From contig NZ_AZUQ01000001.1 of the NCBI RefSeq assembly GCF_000527155.1, positions 483,891 through 547,890 on the forward strand: a stretch of 64,000 nucleotides of DNA, read 5' to 3'. Shown here in pieces: positions 17,301-25,353 of the stretch (positions within the stretch are counted from its first letter, which is position 1; every line of letters begins with the position of its first letter). The DNA is from Haloglycomyces albus DSM 45210 (GTDB lineage Bacteria; Actinomycetota; Actinomycetes; Mycobacteriales; Micromonosporaceae). The position numbers and the translations under genes are program-made. The notes under the pieces are model-generated. The model did not search any database. It had not been told where the DNA came from and worked only from the letters and a program-made list of their open reading frames with translations.

Positions 17301-18854
17301 CTAGTCATAACCAATCATTTGATTTGAGGTCAGCTTGGCCCCTGGCCCAGTTTTAACCTCAAACGCTTTCCAGTTCCCATCAGACTCTTGTGCGACGAAA
17401 TCAGCTCGAAATTCGGTACCACCATCCGTTTGGAATGGTACTTCACTAGTTATATTTTTATATCCTTCTGCTTGTAGTTCCTTCTCAGTGGATGCTTCCC
17501 CCATTTTTCCGTGCGGTAGCCCAGAATTCGGGCACTCACCCGCATTGTGGGTGAGGAAGTCAGTTCCGCTGACTTCGACGTAGTAAGTGTGGAGATCGGC
17601 GACCGTGAGGTTGTGGACCGTCGTCTCCGCAGTCCAGGATTCGATCGCACTGATCTGAATCCAGGTTCCGGAACTTGTCCGTAGGAGCTGCCCGACCTTG
17701 AGGTCTACCGCTTCCGTCCACTGCCCCGTCAAGGGCTCATCGCCGACTACAGACTCACCATCTAGGTCATCGGGCGCACCATACGAATCATCGTCTTGCT
17801 CAACCAAATTGATATTGCTACGGCCCTCAGCAGGCGGCCCGCCGCCTCCGGAACCGGAGCCGTCAGCGTAATCAATCTGGTCCGGCTGCAGATCATCAGC
17901 ACGATCAATAGCACCAAGATTGTCTCCGAAACGGTCGGATTCAGGAACCTCGGCCGGATCAGCCGTCCACATCGGGTGCTCATCGGTTGCGGTGATCGAC
18001 TCATCGGTCTCCCCGTCACCGTCGGTGTCGATATCGAACTCGACCAAGAGTCGCTCAGCCGTGCCTTCTCGGGTCATCACGACTTCCCGGGCAACGGTTT
18101 CACCGGTCTCCTCGTCGGTCGCCTGCACCTTCTCACCGGCTTCGACCTCGTCGATGAGCTTGGTTGTCCCATCAGCCATGACGACCTGCGTCTCTTTGGT
18201 AAACGAATTACCGACACCGCAGGAGGGAGCATCGTCTTTTCCGCTCTGTCTTCCTTTCTTCTTACTTTTGACTTTGCTCAAGTATTTGCCGGAAGCAGAT
18301 TTCACGGCATCGTGGTATTTGCTAATCGTCCGGCGAGCTGAGGCAAGCTTGTCCTGAAAGCCCGTAACAGCCTTATAGATCCGTTTAGCGGCCTTCCACA
18401 ACTTGGCGCCGAGTTTGATGACCTTGGTCCACGGAATGAGATCCATGATCATGGTCGCGCAGGACCACATGTCACCTTCCCCGACACAGGCCATGATGTC
18501 GTTGATGCCAATGAGGTCCTTAAGTACCTCACCTGCTACATCGATGACGACATCCATCACAGAAGTATTGAGGACTTCTTGTGCTTCCTCCACCTCTTCC
18601 TTCTGGTCCGGATCCATGTTTTGGTCAGCGAGATCATTGGCTTTGGCTTGGTCGCTAGGCGTCGACGATCCTACGCCTTGACCACACTTGGCGTAGCTCT
18701 GATATTCATCGCAGTCATCGCGAAGGCCTCCATCGCTGTTGTGATAGGAACAGTCGCCGTCAATACAGGACTGACCGTTGATATGCCCGACCAACATGCC
18801 GGATGGATCCGAAAACGTTACCGGCGAGTGATTCGAATAGGCGTACCCGCCCAT
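17301..18854 (-). CDS. longest surviving frame of the toxin: Rhs end, HINT domain, nuclease-like tip (truncated)
   Basis: 517 residues. Order: Rhs-core end (GGYAYSNHSPVTFSDPSGM), a helical spacer with hydrophobic patches, then a pretoxin HINT domain. The HINT domain begins at CGVGNSFTKETQVVMADG and ends with TVHNLTVADLHTYYVEV and FLTHNAG; it would autocleave to release the tip. The tip (about 75 residues) has FRADFVAQ and AFEVKTGPGAKLTSNQ, resembling PD-(D/E)xK nuclease toxins. The frame stops at TAG 17301, removing the last 36 codons. It may start at ATG 18854 only because a TAA precedes it. Confidence 0.6.
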   Translation of the reverse strand: MGGYAYSNHSPVTFSDPSGMLVGHINGQSCIDGDCSYHNSDGGLRDDCDEYQSYAKCGQGVGSSTPSDQAKANDLADQNMDPDQKEEVEEAQEVLNTSVMDVVIDVAGEVLKDLIGINDIMACVGEGDMWSCATMIMDLIPWTKVIKLGAKLWKAAKRIYKAVTGFQDKLASARRTISKYHDAVKSASGKYLSKVKSKKKGRQSGKDDAPSCGVGNSFTKETQVVMADGTTKLIDEVEAGEKVQATDEETGETVAREVVMTREGTAERLLVEFDIDTDGDGETDESITATDEHPMWTADPAEVPESDRFGDNLGAIDRADDLQPDQIDYADGSGSGGGGPPAEGRSNINLVEQDDDSYGAPDDLDGESVVGDEPLTGQWTEAVDLKVGQLLRTSSGTWIQISAIESWTAETTVHNLTVADLHTYYVEVSGTDFLTHNAGECPNSGLPHGKMGEASTEKELQAEGYKNITSEVPFQTDGGTEFRADFVAQESDGNWKAFEVKTGPGAKLTSNQMIGYD

Positions 18855-18895
18855 TTGTTACGAATCAATCGGGTCAGACGAAATGAATCTGCCCA

Positions 18896-18927
18896 GGGCC
18901 GGGGCCGGGGCCGGGGCCGGGGCCGGG
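18896..18927. repeat. GGGGCC hexanucleotide tandem repeat
   Basis: Four full GGGGCC units plus partial flanks, inside the Rhs remnant. On the minus strand it adds (Ala-Pro)n between AREYDP and LGRFISSDP, positions that are contiguous in normal Rhs cores. Slippage expansion is therefore visible. Confidence 0.85.
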
Positions 18928-19331
18928 TCGTATTCTCTCGCCCCACACGCGTCAGACCGGACGGATCTTCTGTCCCGCCTAGGAACCCTCGATTGTTCAC
19001 CCAGGTGTCAACCGGCTCGCCACGCTCATTGCCGTACAAGTCCCGATAACGGACCTGGACTCTTGCGTCTCGGCGTCCACTGTCGCGGTGGTCGTGCCTT
19101 GATAGTCGGCGCCGAGACAACTCAGCTCACTTCCGCTGGTACGCATGGCGACCTTGGGAACCGTCTGAAACCCGTCAGGTCGGGGGTTCGTAGGTCGACC
19201 ATTTCCCTCGTGCCTATATAGCCCATATCACCGCAACCTGAAGCCTATTACGATTTGGCCTCCATCCCATTTCAGAACCCGTCTCAGGTTCGGAACCAAG
19301 ATCCCCGCAGATAGTCTGGCGAAGTTACTCC

Positions 19332-19349
19332 TCCGGCCGATGCGCCGGA
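19332..19349 (+). promoter_or_regulatory. conserved leader stem-loop ahead of LPXTG gene 1
   Basis: TCCGGC-CGATGC-GCCGGA hairpin ending 34 nt before the ATG. The paralog's leader keeps the stem exactly (29822-29840) at the same distance while the loop changes, and GCGAAGTTACTCC precedes both. Confidence 0.55.
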
Positions 19350-19383
19350 ATCTCAATCTCCTTTATACGGAAATGCGAGACGA

Positions 19384-21003
19384 ATGAATACTAATTTGAC
19401 GACATCCTCTCGGCGCCTTCCGCGTGCCACCGCGGCATTGACCCTCGCCGCTGTTACCGGGGTCGGGTTGACAGCTCCGGCACTGGCTCAAGACAACGAT
19501 CTCGGCACGGCCGATATGACCTGGGACGTGATGGACCTCGACACTCCGGGTGGTTTCGCCGGGGGAGAGTTCACGTTCGACGTCGACTCGGATGGAGGTC
19601 CCTCCAGCAAGCCCGTCATGATCTCGTTCGCTGTGGATGGTCCACCCGAATCCTTCGCAGTCACCGAACCTGCCGGCAGTGACGAATGCATCGAAGCTGA
19701 CAACTCCCTCTCCTGCGCGTACAATGCTGCGGCAGCCGACCCGACTTTGTACTTCGAAGTCGAAGCCTCTGAGGACTTGGAGCCCGGATCGTACCCTTAC
19801 ACGGCCACTGTCCAGTGGGGTGAACACACCCTCCTCAATGAAACGGAAACGTTTAACGTTTCCGCCTCCGATTCCGGTGAATCGACCCGGCCGTTCATTC
19901 ATGGCGAGTTCGAGAATACTGATGTTCAGGCGGGCGAAACAGTAAACGTGGAGACTCCGTTCCGTCTTGATGGAACCGTTCCCCAGGGCCCCAACGTAGT
20001 AGCGATTCGCGCTGGCGCTCCCTTCAGCCCTGTCGGGATGAACTTCGAGGGTGCCTCCCCAGTCGCAGACTACGACAACTGCAAATACTCGGAAGAGAAC
20101 CACGTCGGTACCTCCTCCGTCGTTTGCTACGTCCCCGACGTTGACTGGACGCAAGGCGCGACGTACTCCATTGACGATGAAACTCCTCTGTCGTACGAGA
20201 TTGCGGACAACGCCCTCGGTTCTCCGTGGAACGTCTGCGCATGTTCTTTCTCGACTTCGTTCATCGACCAAGAAACCGTGGACAACCTGACAGTTGATCT
20301 GGAAGGCGACAATCAGCTGGAAATCAAGGAAACCGATATTTCGGTGAATGGTGATCACTACGATGCGGACTGGTATGGGCTGCTGCGCTTGACGGTTAGT
20401 GACAACCCCTACGACCTTGAGGTATCGCCGGTCAATATTGAAGGAGACAAGGGCGACACCGTCGACGTCACAATACCTGTCACTAACAATGGCCCGGCTA
20501 AGGCTATCGGAACGGGTGCAACCGTCTACCAGTACCGCCTACCAGTTCAGCTCCCAAGCGGTGTTGAAGTGGACGAATTCAACAATGACCGCCAGAGTGG
20601 AAACTTTTGCGAATCGGATTTCGGACAATCTATCGAAAACGATTACGGTCTGGAAGAATATGATCTCATGTGCTTCTTCAGCGAAGTAGAAGTCGGTGGT
20701 ACCGCAGAAGTAGAATTCTCTGTAACGATCTCCGATGCCGAATCAACAACTGACGGAGCATTTTTCGCGATCAATGCCAACAGTCCCGTTTCCGATTCAG
20801 GGTACGAAGACAACTATGACAACAACTCCGCAGTCATCGGCCTCAACTCGCCTGATGTTGTAAAGAACGTCGACGAAAACAACAGCGACAACGATCTTCC
20901 AGTCACCGGTTCCGCATTGACTTACGGAATCATCGGCGGCGCTGCCGCTCTCCTCGCTGGAGCAGTGTTGTTCTTCGTCGCACGGCGTCGCTCGGTCAGC
21001 TAA
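19384..21003 (+). CDS. LPXTG-anchored secreted surface protein, copy 1
   Basis: 539 residues. Sec signal peptide 1-36 (basic SSRRLPRATAA, hydrophobic core, ALAQ cleavage region), then a long acidic extracellular part. Near 350-450 it contains a DUF11/CARDB-like beta domain (DVTIPVTNNGPAKAI). Several cysteines occur in pairs. The C-terminus has the sortase signal LPVTG, a hydrophobic helix (YGIIGGAAALLAGAVLFFV) and RRR. It should be covalently attached to peptidoglycan by a sortase. Its paralog lies at 29875. Ligand or role unknown. Confidence 0.85.
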   Translation: MNTNLTTSSRRLPRATAALTLAAVTGVGLTAPALAQDNDLGTADMTWDVMDLDTPGGFAGGEFTFDVDSDGGPSSKPVMISFAVDGPPESFAVTEPAGSDECIEADNSLSCAYNAAAADPTLYFEVEASEDLEPGSYPYTATVQWGEHTLLNETETFNVSASDSGESTRPFIHGEFENTDVQAGETVNVETPFRLDGTVPQGPNVVAIRAGAPFSPVGMNFEGASPVADYDNCKYSEENHVGTSSVVCYVPDVDWTQGATYSIDDETPLSYEIADNALGSPWNVCACSFSTSFIDQETVDNLTVDLEGDNQLEIKETDISVNGDHYDADWYGLLRLTVSDNPYDLEVSPVNIEGDKGDTVDVTIPVTNNGPAKAIGTGATVYQYRLPVQLPSGVEVDEFNNDRQSGNFCESDFGQSIENDYGLEEYDLMCFFSEVEVGGTAEVEFSVTISDAESTTDGAFFAINANSPVSDSGYEDNYDNNSAVIGLNSPDVVKNVDENNSDNDLPVTGSALTYGIIGGAAALLAGAVLFFVARRRSVS

Positions 21004-21045
21004 ACAATCTCACTCAGCCTGAATTAGTCGGGCGAATTATTCTGC

Positions 21046-21073
21046 GGGTCCTGCTTTAGGCAGGGCCCTTTTT
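21046..21073 (+). terminator. rho-independent terminator after LPXTG gene 1
   Basis: GGGTCCTGC / GCAGGGCCC stem (one G-T pair), 5-nt loop, then TTTTT. The paralog has an equivalent hairpin. Confidence 0.8.
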
Positions 21074-21462
21074 CTGTCCAGACAGCGATCTTCCACTCCG
21101 TCATGTTGATTTCTCCGGCGCGGACCCGCACGATGCGAAAGCCGATCTCTTGCCACATGTCGTGAAACCAAAGTCGGCCCGCACTGCCGGAAGCGCCCCC
21201 TATAGGCCACTTCTCCCCCACTCCACCATGACGACGGATCCGCGAGCTATCGGTCAATGTCCGCCAAATCCCGTAGGAGCTAGTCAGACAGGCTCTCCTC
21301 CATAACAGCACGCCCCACCATGCTCATCCTCTCATCGAGACCGTGATCCCATGACGGACCACATCTCTTGCCTCACAATGCGAGTCTCGAGCTACCGCGC
21401 CGGTAGTCGTCGACGGTCATCAGCCACGGCACTGCATTGAAAACATCCCCAGAAACGGCTAA
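21074..21462. other. intergenic, possible gene remnant
   Basis: About 390 bp with no firm gene. A minus-strand frame (21024-21311) reads GRLWFHDMWQEIGFRIVRV, which is protein-like, but it runs into the terminator and has no ribosome site. It may be debris of an older gene. Confidence 0.3.
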
Positions 21463-21708
21463 GTAGAAGAACCAGTTCGCGAAATAGCCGATTCCATCCA
21501 CACCGAATGCGACGCCCAAATTCAAGGCGCTCGCGGTCAAATCGAAAAAGCGCTTGCCACCATCGAGCTGGCTTCGGAAGGCCCCAGCAACAGCCTGGTA
21601 TCCGATGGCATTGGGACACTCCAGGAAGCGCTACAGAACATGGACGAGATCCTGTCAACGTCAAACGCGGCGAAGTCAAGCGAGGAAGACTGGGCAAATC
21701 ACCTATAA
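21463..21708 (+). pseudogene. coding-like segment lacking a start codon
   Basis: An 81-codon frame directly after TAA 21460-21462. It reads VEEPVREIADSIHTECDAQI and later IEKALATIELASEG, ends WANHL, and looks amphipathic helical. No ATG, GTG or TTG occurs before Met at 21641. It resembles the C-terminal part of a small ESX-like or toxin-chaperone helical protein; a truncated gene is the simplest reading. Confidence 0.35.
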
Positions 21709-21747
21709 CAACCGCTGGTGCGCTGCGCGTGCATGATCGCACGACCT

Positions 21748-21783
21748 CCCGAGTCGGGTATTTGACACCTGGCTCGGGTTTTT
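21748..21783 (+). terminator. probable rho-independent terminator
   Basis: CCCGAG ... CTCGGG followed by TTTTT, with a 19-nt loop that itself contains a competing CCCGA/TCGGG pairing. It ends the remnant at 21463-21708. Confidence 0.5.
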
Positions 21784-21981
21784 GTTTGCGCGACACGCGC
21801 TTGTGTTTATTGACATTGTGTTAGCAATACGCGACACTAACGATCGCTGGGTAATCCCGACGGTTGCCCGGGGTCTTTGGCAATCATCCGGATTGTCGAC
21901 GGCAGCGACTCGCCAGCACCAAGCAACCAACTTACGACTGGCGAGTCGCCCTCAAACTACAAAACCCCGAAAGGAGGTCTC

Positions 21982-22062
21982 GTGTTCTCACTCATCGTAG
22001 TGCATTCGCACGCTCAGTTCCAGTCACGAGCCGGTGTCGCCGGGCGCGTCAGTTACTACTGA
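21982..22062 (+). CDS. possible 26-residue peptide with strong ribosome site
   Basis: GAAAGGAGG sits five bases before GTG 21982. The frame encodes 26 residues (MFSLIVVHSHAQFQSRAG, then VAGRVSYY). The near-ideal ribosome site is the only evidence. It may be a leader peptide, a stable microprotein or chance. It precedes the gene at 22355 by about 290 bp in which nothing else is convincing. Confidence 0.35.
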   Translation: MFSLIVVHSHAQFQSRAGVAGRVSYY

Positions 22063-22354
22063 ATCGTCGCCTAACCGGCATCATCACCGCAATCACCGCT
22101 TATACCAGCTAATTCCCAATCGGCGTGTGTCCAAAAACGGGTCAGAGTTTGAATCCGTCAGGGACACGCGGCTATCCCGTCGTGCCCAAATGCGGGCCAC
22201 GAGTGGACATATAACGCTCGTGACTCCGCTGTGGGAAGGGCAAGTGGAACGCAGGATTCGGCTGGATAGGTGGTGATCGGTGGGCCGGCTCAATTCGACT
22301 GTCTCTGTATTTCTCACCGATCCCCCAAGCCTGGGGAGAATGGAGATCACTGAC

Positions 22355-22675
22355 ATGCCTGAACTGATAGGCACTTTGTCGTGGGAGGGCTCCCGCGTCG
22401 ACATTATTCAACGCTTCGGACGACAAACCGTATGGGTCACCGTCGACGGTCAATTCGCCGCACTCGTCCACACGTCCAGAACCGTCATCCATCCACACAA
22501 CGGACGGAGACTTCCCGACGAGGTCCAATCCCGGATTGTGCGCCTCGCTGCTACCGCACAGACCAACAGGATTCGTGTCTGTCCCGATATTGAGCCGACA
22601 GGACCGCCAGAACCGTCCGACCACGACAGGGAATCGATCAAACCGGCTGGTTGTGACGTGGAGGCGGTGCAATGA
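22355..22675 (+). CDS. hypothetical small beta-rich protein, gene 1 of a three-gene set
   Basis: 106 residues from ATG 22355 (GGAG nine bases upstream; ATG 22340 is an alternative). Core: LIGTLSWEGSRVDIIQRFGR, then VDGQFAALVHTS and GRRLPDEVQSRIVRLAATAQ. A similar pattern (W..hRIeL.Q, a DG turn, a LP/MP..R segment, then a helix) appears in the C-terminal half of the next protein. Its stop overlaps the next start (ATGA). No known family recognised. Confidence 0.6.
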   Translation: MPELIGTLSWEGSRVDIIQRFGRQTVWVTVDGQFAALVHTSRTVIHPHNGRRLPDEVQSRIVRLAATAQTNRIRVCPDIEPTGPPEPSDHDRESIKPAGCDVEAVQ

Positions 22676-24351
22676 ATATCAACTCACACGACCTGTTCGC
22701 CGTCTATGAAGTCCTTCTCATCGCCTACCCGGTAGCGGTATCGATGATCCTCACCCGCTCGAAGGCGTGGGAGATGCGTTCGGGCTTCACCACCGTCACC
22801 ACAGCGTCCCAGAACGGCGCTACAAGTACCGGTGGTTCGCCACGCAACAGTGCGACTGTTCCTGAAACGCCGAGCCATGACTCGCAACAACAGGCCACCG
22901 GCCATCACGACTCGAACCACCACCACGATTCGGAACGCTACTTCGCCGCCGGGCAGAACACCACCGACTGGGCATTGGGCGACCGAAATACAACCGAGCA
23001 GACTGTCGTGGGCAGCTACCAAATGGCGGGTCGCAGTGCCACAACCGATACCGCTACCGCCCCAAGATTGGGTGGTCAACGGTCATCGTCGGACTCTTCA
23101 CAGGAGCACGATTCGATCGAGAACCGGCAAGTCTCCACTCACGTCAAGCCGCCCACCGGTCGCGCCCGAGGATTCGAGGGTTGGAGTACGACCGGACGGC
23201 CGGTCACCTACCTCAGCAGCGCCTACCGGTCCTCAACCCACCAGAACCACAACGCCCACCAGCCGCTGAGAGGTAATGCATCGGGCGAGTCGGTGGGTGC
23301 CCGGCCTGCCCAGGCCATTACCGAACAACCGGCCCGCCAACTGTCCGCCCACCACGACACCACCGGAAACCGGCCCACCGAGCAACGTTCAACCCACCAC
23401 GAGAACGCCCACCAGCGTCAAGCGAACCAAACGCTCACCAATCAATGGCCCACCAGCCAAACATCGACCGAACGGCGTTCGACCTACCACGGACGCACCG
23501 ACACCTACCAGCGTTCGGGACGCCAGCAATCCGCCTACAACTACAACGAGCCCGTCGGCCCTGAGCCTGCCTACCGGCAGCCCGCCCACCACGAGCAGCC
23601 CACCGACCAGAACACGTCACTTTCTCGCCCATACGACCACCGACGGGTCTCCCGGCCGCGACGGTCGGTGTACGAACGGCAAGAAATCCCCATCCAGCAC
23701 CGCCTGGGTGACACCACAGAACCAGAAAAGCGAGGCTATCCCACCCACGGACAAGTGTTGACCGCGATCCAGTGGAAAGACCATCGCATCGAGCTACGGC
23801 AAGCCTCGCTCACCTCAGCCACCATCCTCGCGATCAACTCTGACGGGGTTTCGACGGTATTGGGGGCGATTCAATGGGACGCTAGGGCCTGCGACCGGCC
23901 CGTCTGGACCGGCACGCCCGCACAACAACGCCTCATGCCACGAGACAGGCGGGAGTCGTTCGCCCTCGGCGACCGCCTTGTCCACGCCATCGAGGCACTC
24001 TTCCACAAACGCACACCCACACCCTCACGGTGGAACGGGTACAGCGAACGCGACGGCTCCCTAAACCCACAAACACGAGTGCAGACACCGACCCAGACAC
24101 GGGCGCACACTCAAACGCACGGGCGGATGAACCTGCAGCCGTGGGAACAACACCACGGACACCAACGGGACCACGCGCAAACACAATCAACCGAACAGCA
24201 GGTGGGGGCGGTGAGTGCGTATGCCGGTTCGTTATCTCCCCATCGGGACGTTCAACCTCGGCACCATCCGCCACGAGGCCTACCGGTTCCACGGACGCCT
24301 CGACGTGTCGACCTCAAACGTGTTCCTCTTCCTCACCACCAACTCCGATAG
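22672..24351 (+). CDS. membrane-anchored His/Gln/Thr-rich low-complexity protein, gene 2 of the set
   Basis: 559 residues. Residues 8-27 form a hydrophobic anchor (LFAVYEVLLIAYPVAVSMIL). A disordered hydrophilic region of roughly 330 residues follows, rich in His, Gln, Thr, Ser and Asn with many HH and THH pairs. A folded-looking domain at about 360-450 (GQVLTAIQWKDHRIELRQAS, then DGVSTVLGAIQWD and HAIEALFHK) resembles the protein encoded just upstream. The His-rich tract could bind metal. The last 44 codons overlap the next gene and may not be constrained. Confidence 0.55.
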   Translation: MNINSHDLFAVYEVLLIAYPVAVSMILTRSKAWEMRSGFTTVTTASQNGATSTGGSPRNSATVPETPSHDSQQQATGHHDSNHHHDSERYFAAGQNTTDWALGDRNTTEQTVVGSYQMAGRSATTDTATAPRLGGQRSSSDSSQEHDSIENRQVSTHVKPPTGRARGFEGWSTTGRPVTYLSSAYRSSTHQNHNAHQPLRGNASGESVGARPAQAITEQPARQLSAHHDTTGNRPTEQRSTHHENAHQRQANQTLTNQWPTSQTSTERRSTYHGRTDTYQRSGRQQSAYNYNEPVGPEPAYRQPAHHEQPTDQNTSLSRPYDHRRVSRPRRSVYERQEIPIQHRLGDTTEPEKRGYPTHGQVLTAIQWKDHRIELRQASLTSATILAINSDGVSTVLGAIQWDARACDRPVWTGTPAQQRLMPRDRRESFALGDRLVHAIEALFHKRTPTPSRWNGYSERDGSLNPQTRVQTPTQTRAHTQTHGRMNLQPWEQHHGHQRDHAQTQSTEQQVGAVSAYAGSLSPHRDVQPRHHPPRGLPVPRTPRRVDLKRVPLPHHQLR

Positions 24352-24673
24352 CGGCGTGGAAACGGCTGTAGGCGGTACCAGGTCTGAATCGAGTCCCGGT
24401 GGTTTTCAGAGCCTGTCGGACACCCTGCGGGACGACCGAGTGACGGTGGAATACCGGCCGCCGGACGTATTGGCCAACTGTGCCAACCCACTCCGACCGA
24501 CCATCGTGCTCTACCACGACCGACTGTTCCAACACACCGTCACCGATACCGACTGGATCGACCGACTAGCCCACACGCTCCACACGGCCGTGTCGCCACA
24601 CCTCGACCCCGAACGGACCACACCAAAAGGAAACGTTGTACCGGGGCCACGCCGCCGGTGGCGACCCAAATGA
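24221..24673 (+). CDS. hypothetical protein, gene 3 of the set
   Basis: 150 residues from ATG 24221 (GGTGAG five bases upstream). It reads MPVRYLPIGTFNLGTIRHEA, then GRLDVSTSNVFLFLTTN, and ends in a basic PGPRRRWRPK tail. It overlaps the end of the preceding gene by 131 bp, an unusually long same-strand overlap that suggests the upstream frame was extended by mutation. Shares length and beta-then-helix outline with gene 1, without clear homology. Function unknown. Confidence 0.55.
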   Translation: MPVRYLPIGTFNLGTIRHEAYRFHGRLDVSTSNVFLFLTTNSDSGVETAVGGTRSESSPGGFQSLSDTLRDDRVTVEYRPPDVLANCANPLRPTIVLYHDRLFQHTVTDTDWIDRLAHTLHTAVSPHLDPERTTPKGNVVPGPRRRWRPK

Positions 24674-24753
24674 TCCCGTCACTAACCAACGAACCCGCGC
24701 CGGGTCAACGCGTTCGCCATTGCGCGTCGCGTGAGGGTTCATGATCTTTACTC

Positions 24754-24838
24754 CCGGTTCTCTTTCCTGGTAACCGGCGCTGCGGGAGAGAGAACCCCGG
24801 TCCTGTCGGGGCTCTGGTAGGTGGGCAGCCCCGACAGG
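24754..24838 (+). promoter_or_regulatory. attenuator-like set of mutually exclusive hairpins
   Basis: Three stems: CCGGTT/AACCGG (24754-24777); AGAaCCCCG/CGGGGcTCT (24791-24815, 7-nt loop); CCTGTCGGGGCT/AGCCCCGACAGG (24802-24813 with 24827-24838, perfect 12 bp). The second and third share 24807-24813, so only one can form. No clear U-run follows. It may be a terminator for the upstream genes or a switch for the downstream one. Confidence 0.45.
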
Positions 24839-25107
24839 CCCCCTATATATACATCGAGAACGGCCGACGATCTGCACTTCAGGGGTTGGGCCTGCCGGTA
24901 GATCTCCACATGTGTGGAGGGCAGGCTTATCGAACTGAGCCTTAGAGAGATCGTTGTACGTTTTTCGACCCGCTCGCTATTGTGCCGTGTCATTCCCGGT
25001 GTCACCACATAGGTCGACACCGTATTTCATGAGCGCCAAGGAAAAATGAAAAAGATTGCGCGCACTACTGAGACTCTTTAACCATACTTCATGGGAGATC
25101 GAAAGGT

Positions 25108-25251
25108 ATGACACCGAAACACGACGCTGTGCCAGTGGTTCTACCTAGGCTTCCACAACCCACCTCGCCTCAAACACTACGTTCCAAGGAACCCCGCACG
25201 ACCGTCTATACCGTCGCCTGGCTGAACGTCATCGAAAAAGACTCAATATGA
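25108..25251 (+). CDS. possible 47-residue peptide
   Basis: Frame MTPKHDAVPVVLPRLPQPTS ... VAWLNVIEKDSI with AAAGG directly before ATG. The spacing is too short for a good ribosome site; GGAG is thirteen bases away. Pro-rich start, no known family. Weak call. Confidence 0.2.
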   Translation: MTPKHDAVPVVLPRLPQPTSPQTLRSKEPRTTVYTVAWLNVIEKDSI

Positions 25252-25353
25252 TTCCGATTCCAAGCATCGGTATCCGGTGACACCACTGGCCAGACACGCC
25301 GAACTTGAACGCTTCAACCACCGTTCGGTGGTGTCTGCCATTATCATTCGCCC

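Larger units (their letters stand above)
17190..19185 (-). pseudogene. decayed Rhs-repeat polymorphic toxin, 3' part only
   Basis: Reading along the minus strand, Rhs-core sequence is visible from about 19185 in shifting frames. VAMRTSGSELSCLGADYQGT comes first, then in the next frame VRYRDLYGNERGEPVDTW and GFLGGTEDPSGLTRVG. In a third frame come AREYDP, a run of Ala-Pro, then ALGRFISSDPIDS, a TAA stop and QMGGYAYSNHSPVTFSDPSG. The HINT and toxin tip follow. After the TAG at 17301 the same frame continues for 36 codons (GATLRSSRVPGLRKGDRVKM, then SLQIELWECP) to TAG at 17190. The rest of the long Rhs gene is absent. Confidence 0.75.
24674..25353. other. 680-bp intergenic region rich in hairpins
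   Basis: It separates the unknown three-gene set from the Stealth gene. It contains the structured element at 24754-24838, a TATATATA tract and one possible 47-residue frame (25108). A promoter for the Stealth gene must lie near its 3' end but was not defined. Confidence 0.35.

Noticed and set aside
18896-18927. GGGGCC repeat as a functional G-quadruplex regulator
   Set aside because: It sits inside a decaying Rhs frame and is best explained as slippage; no promoter is nearby.
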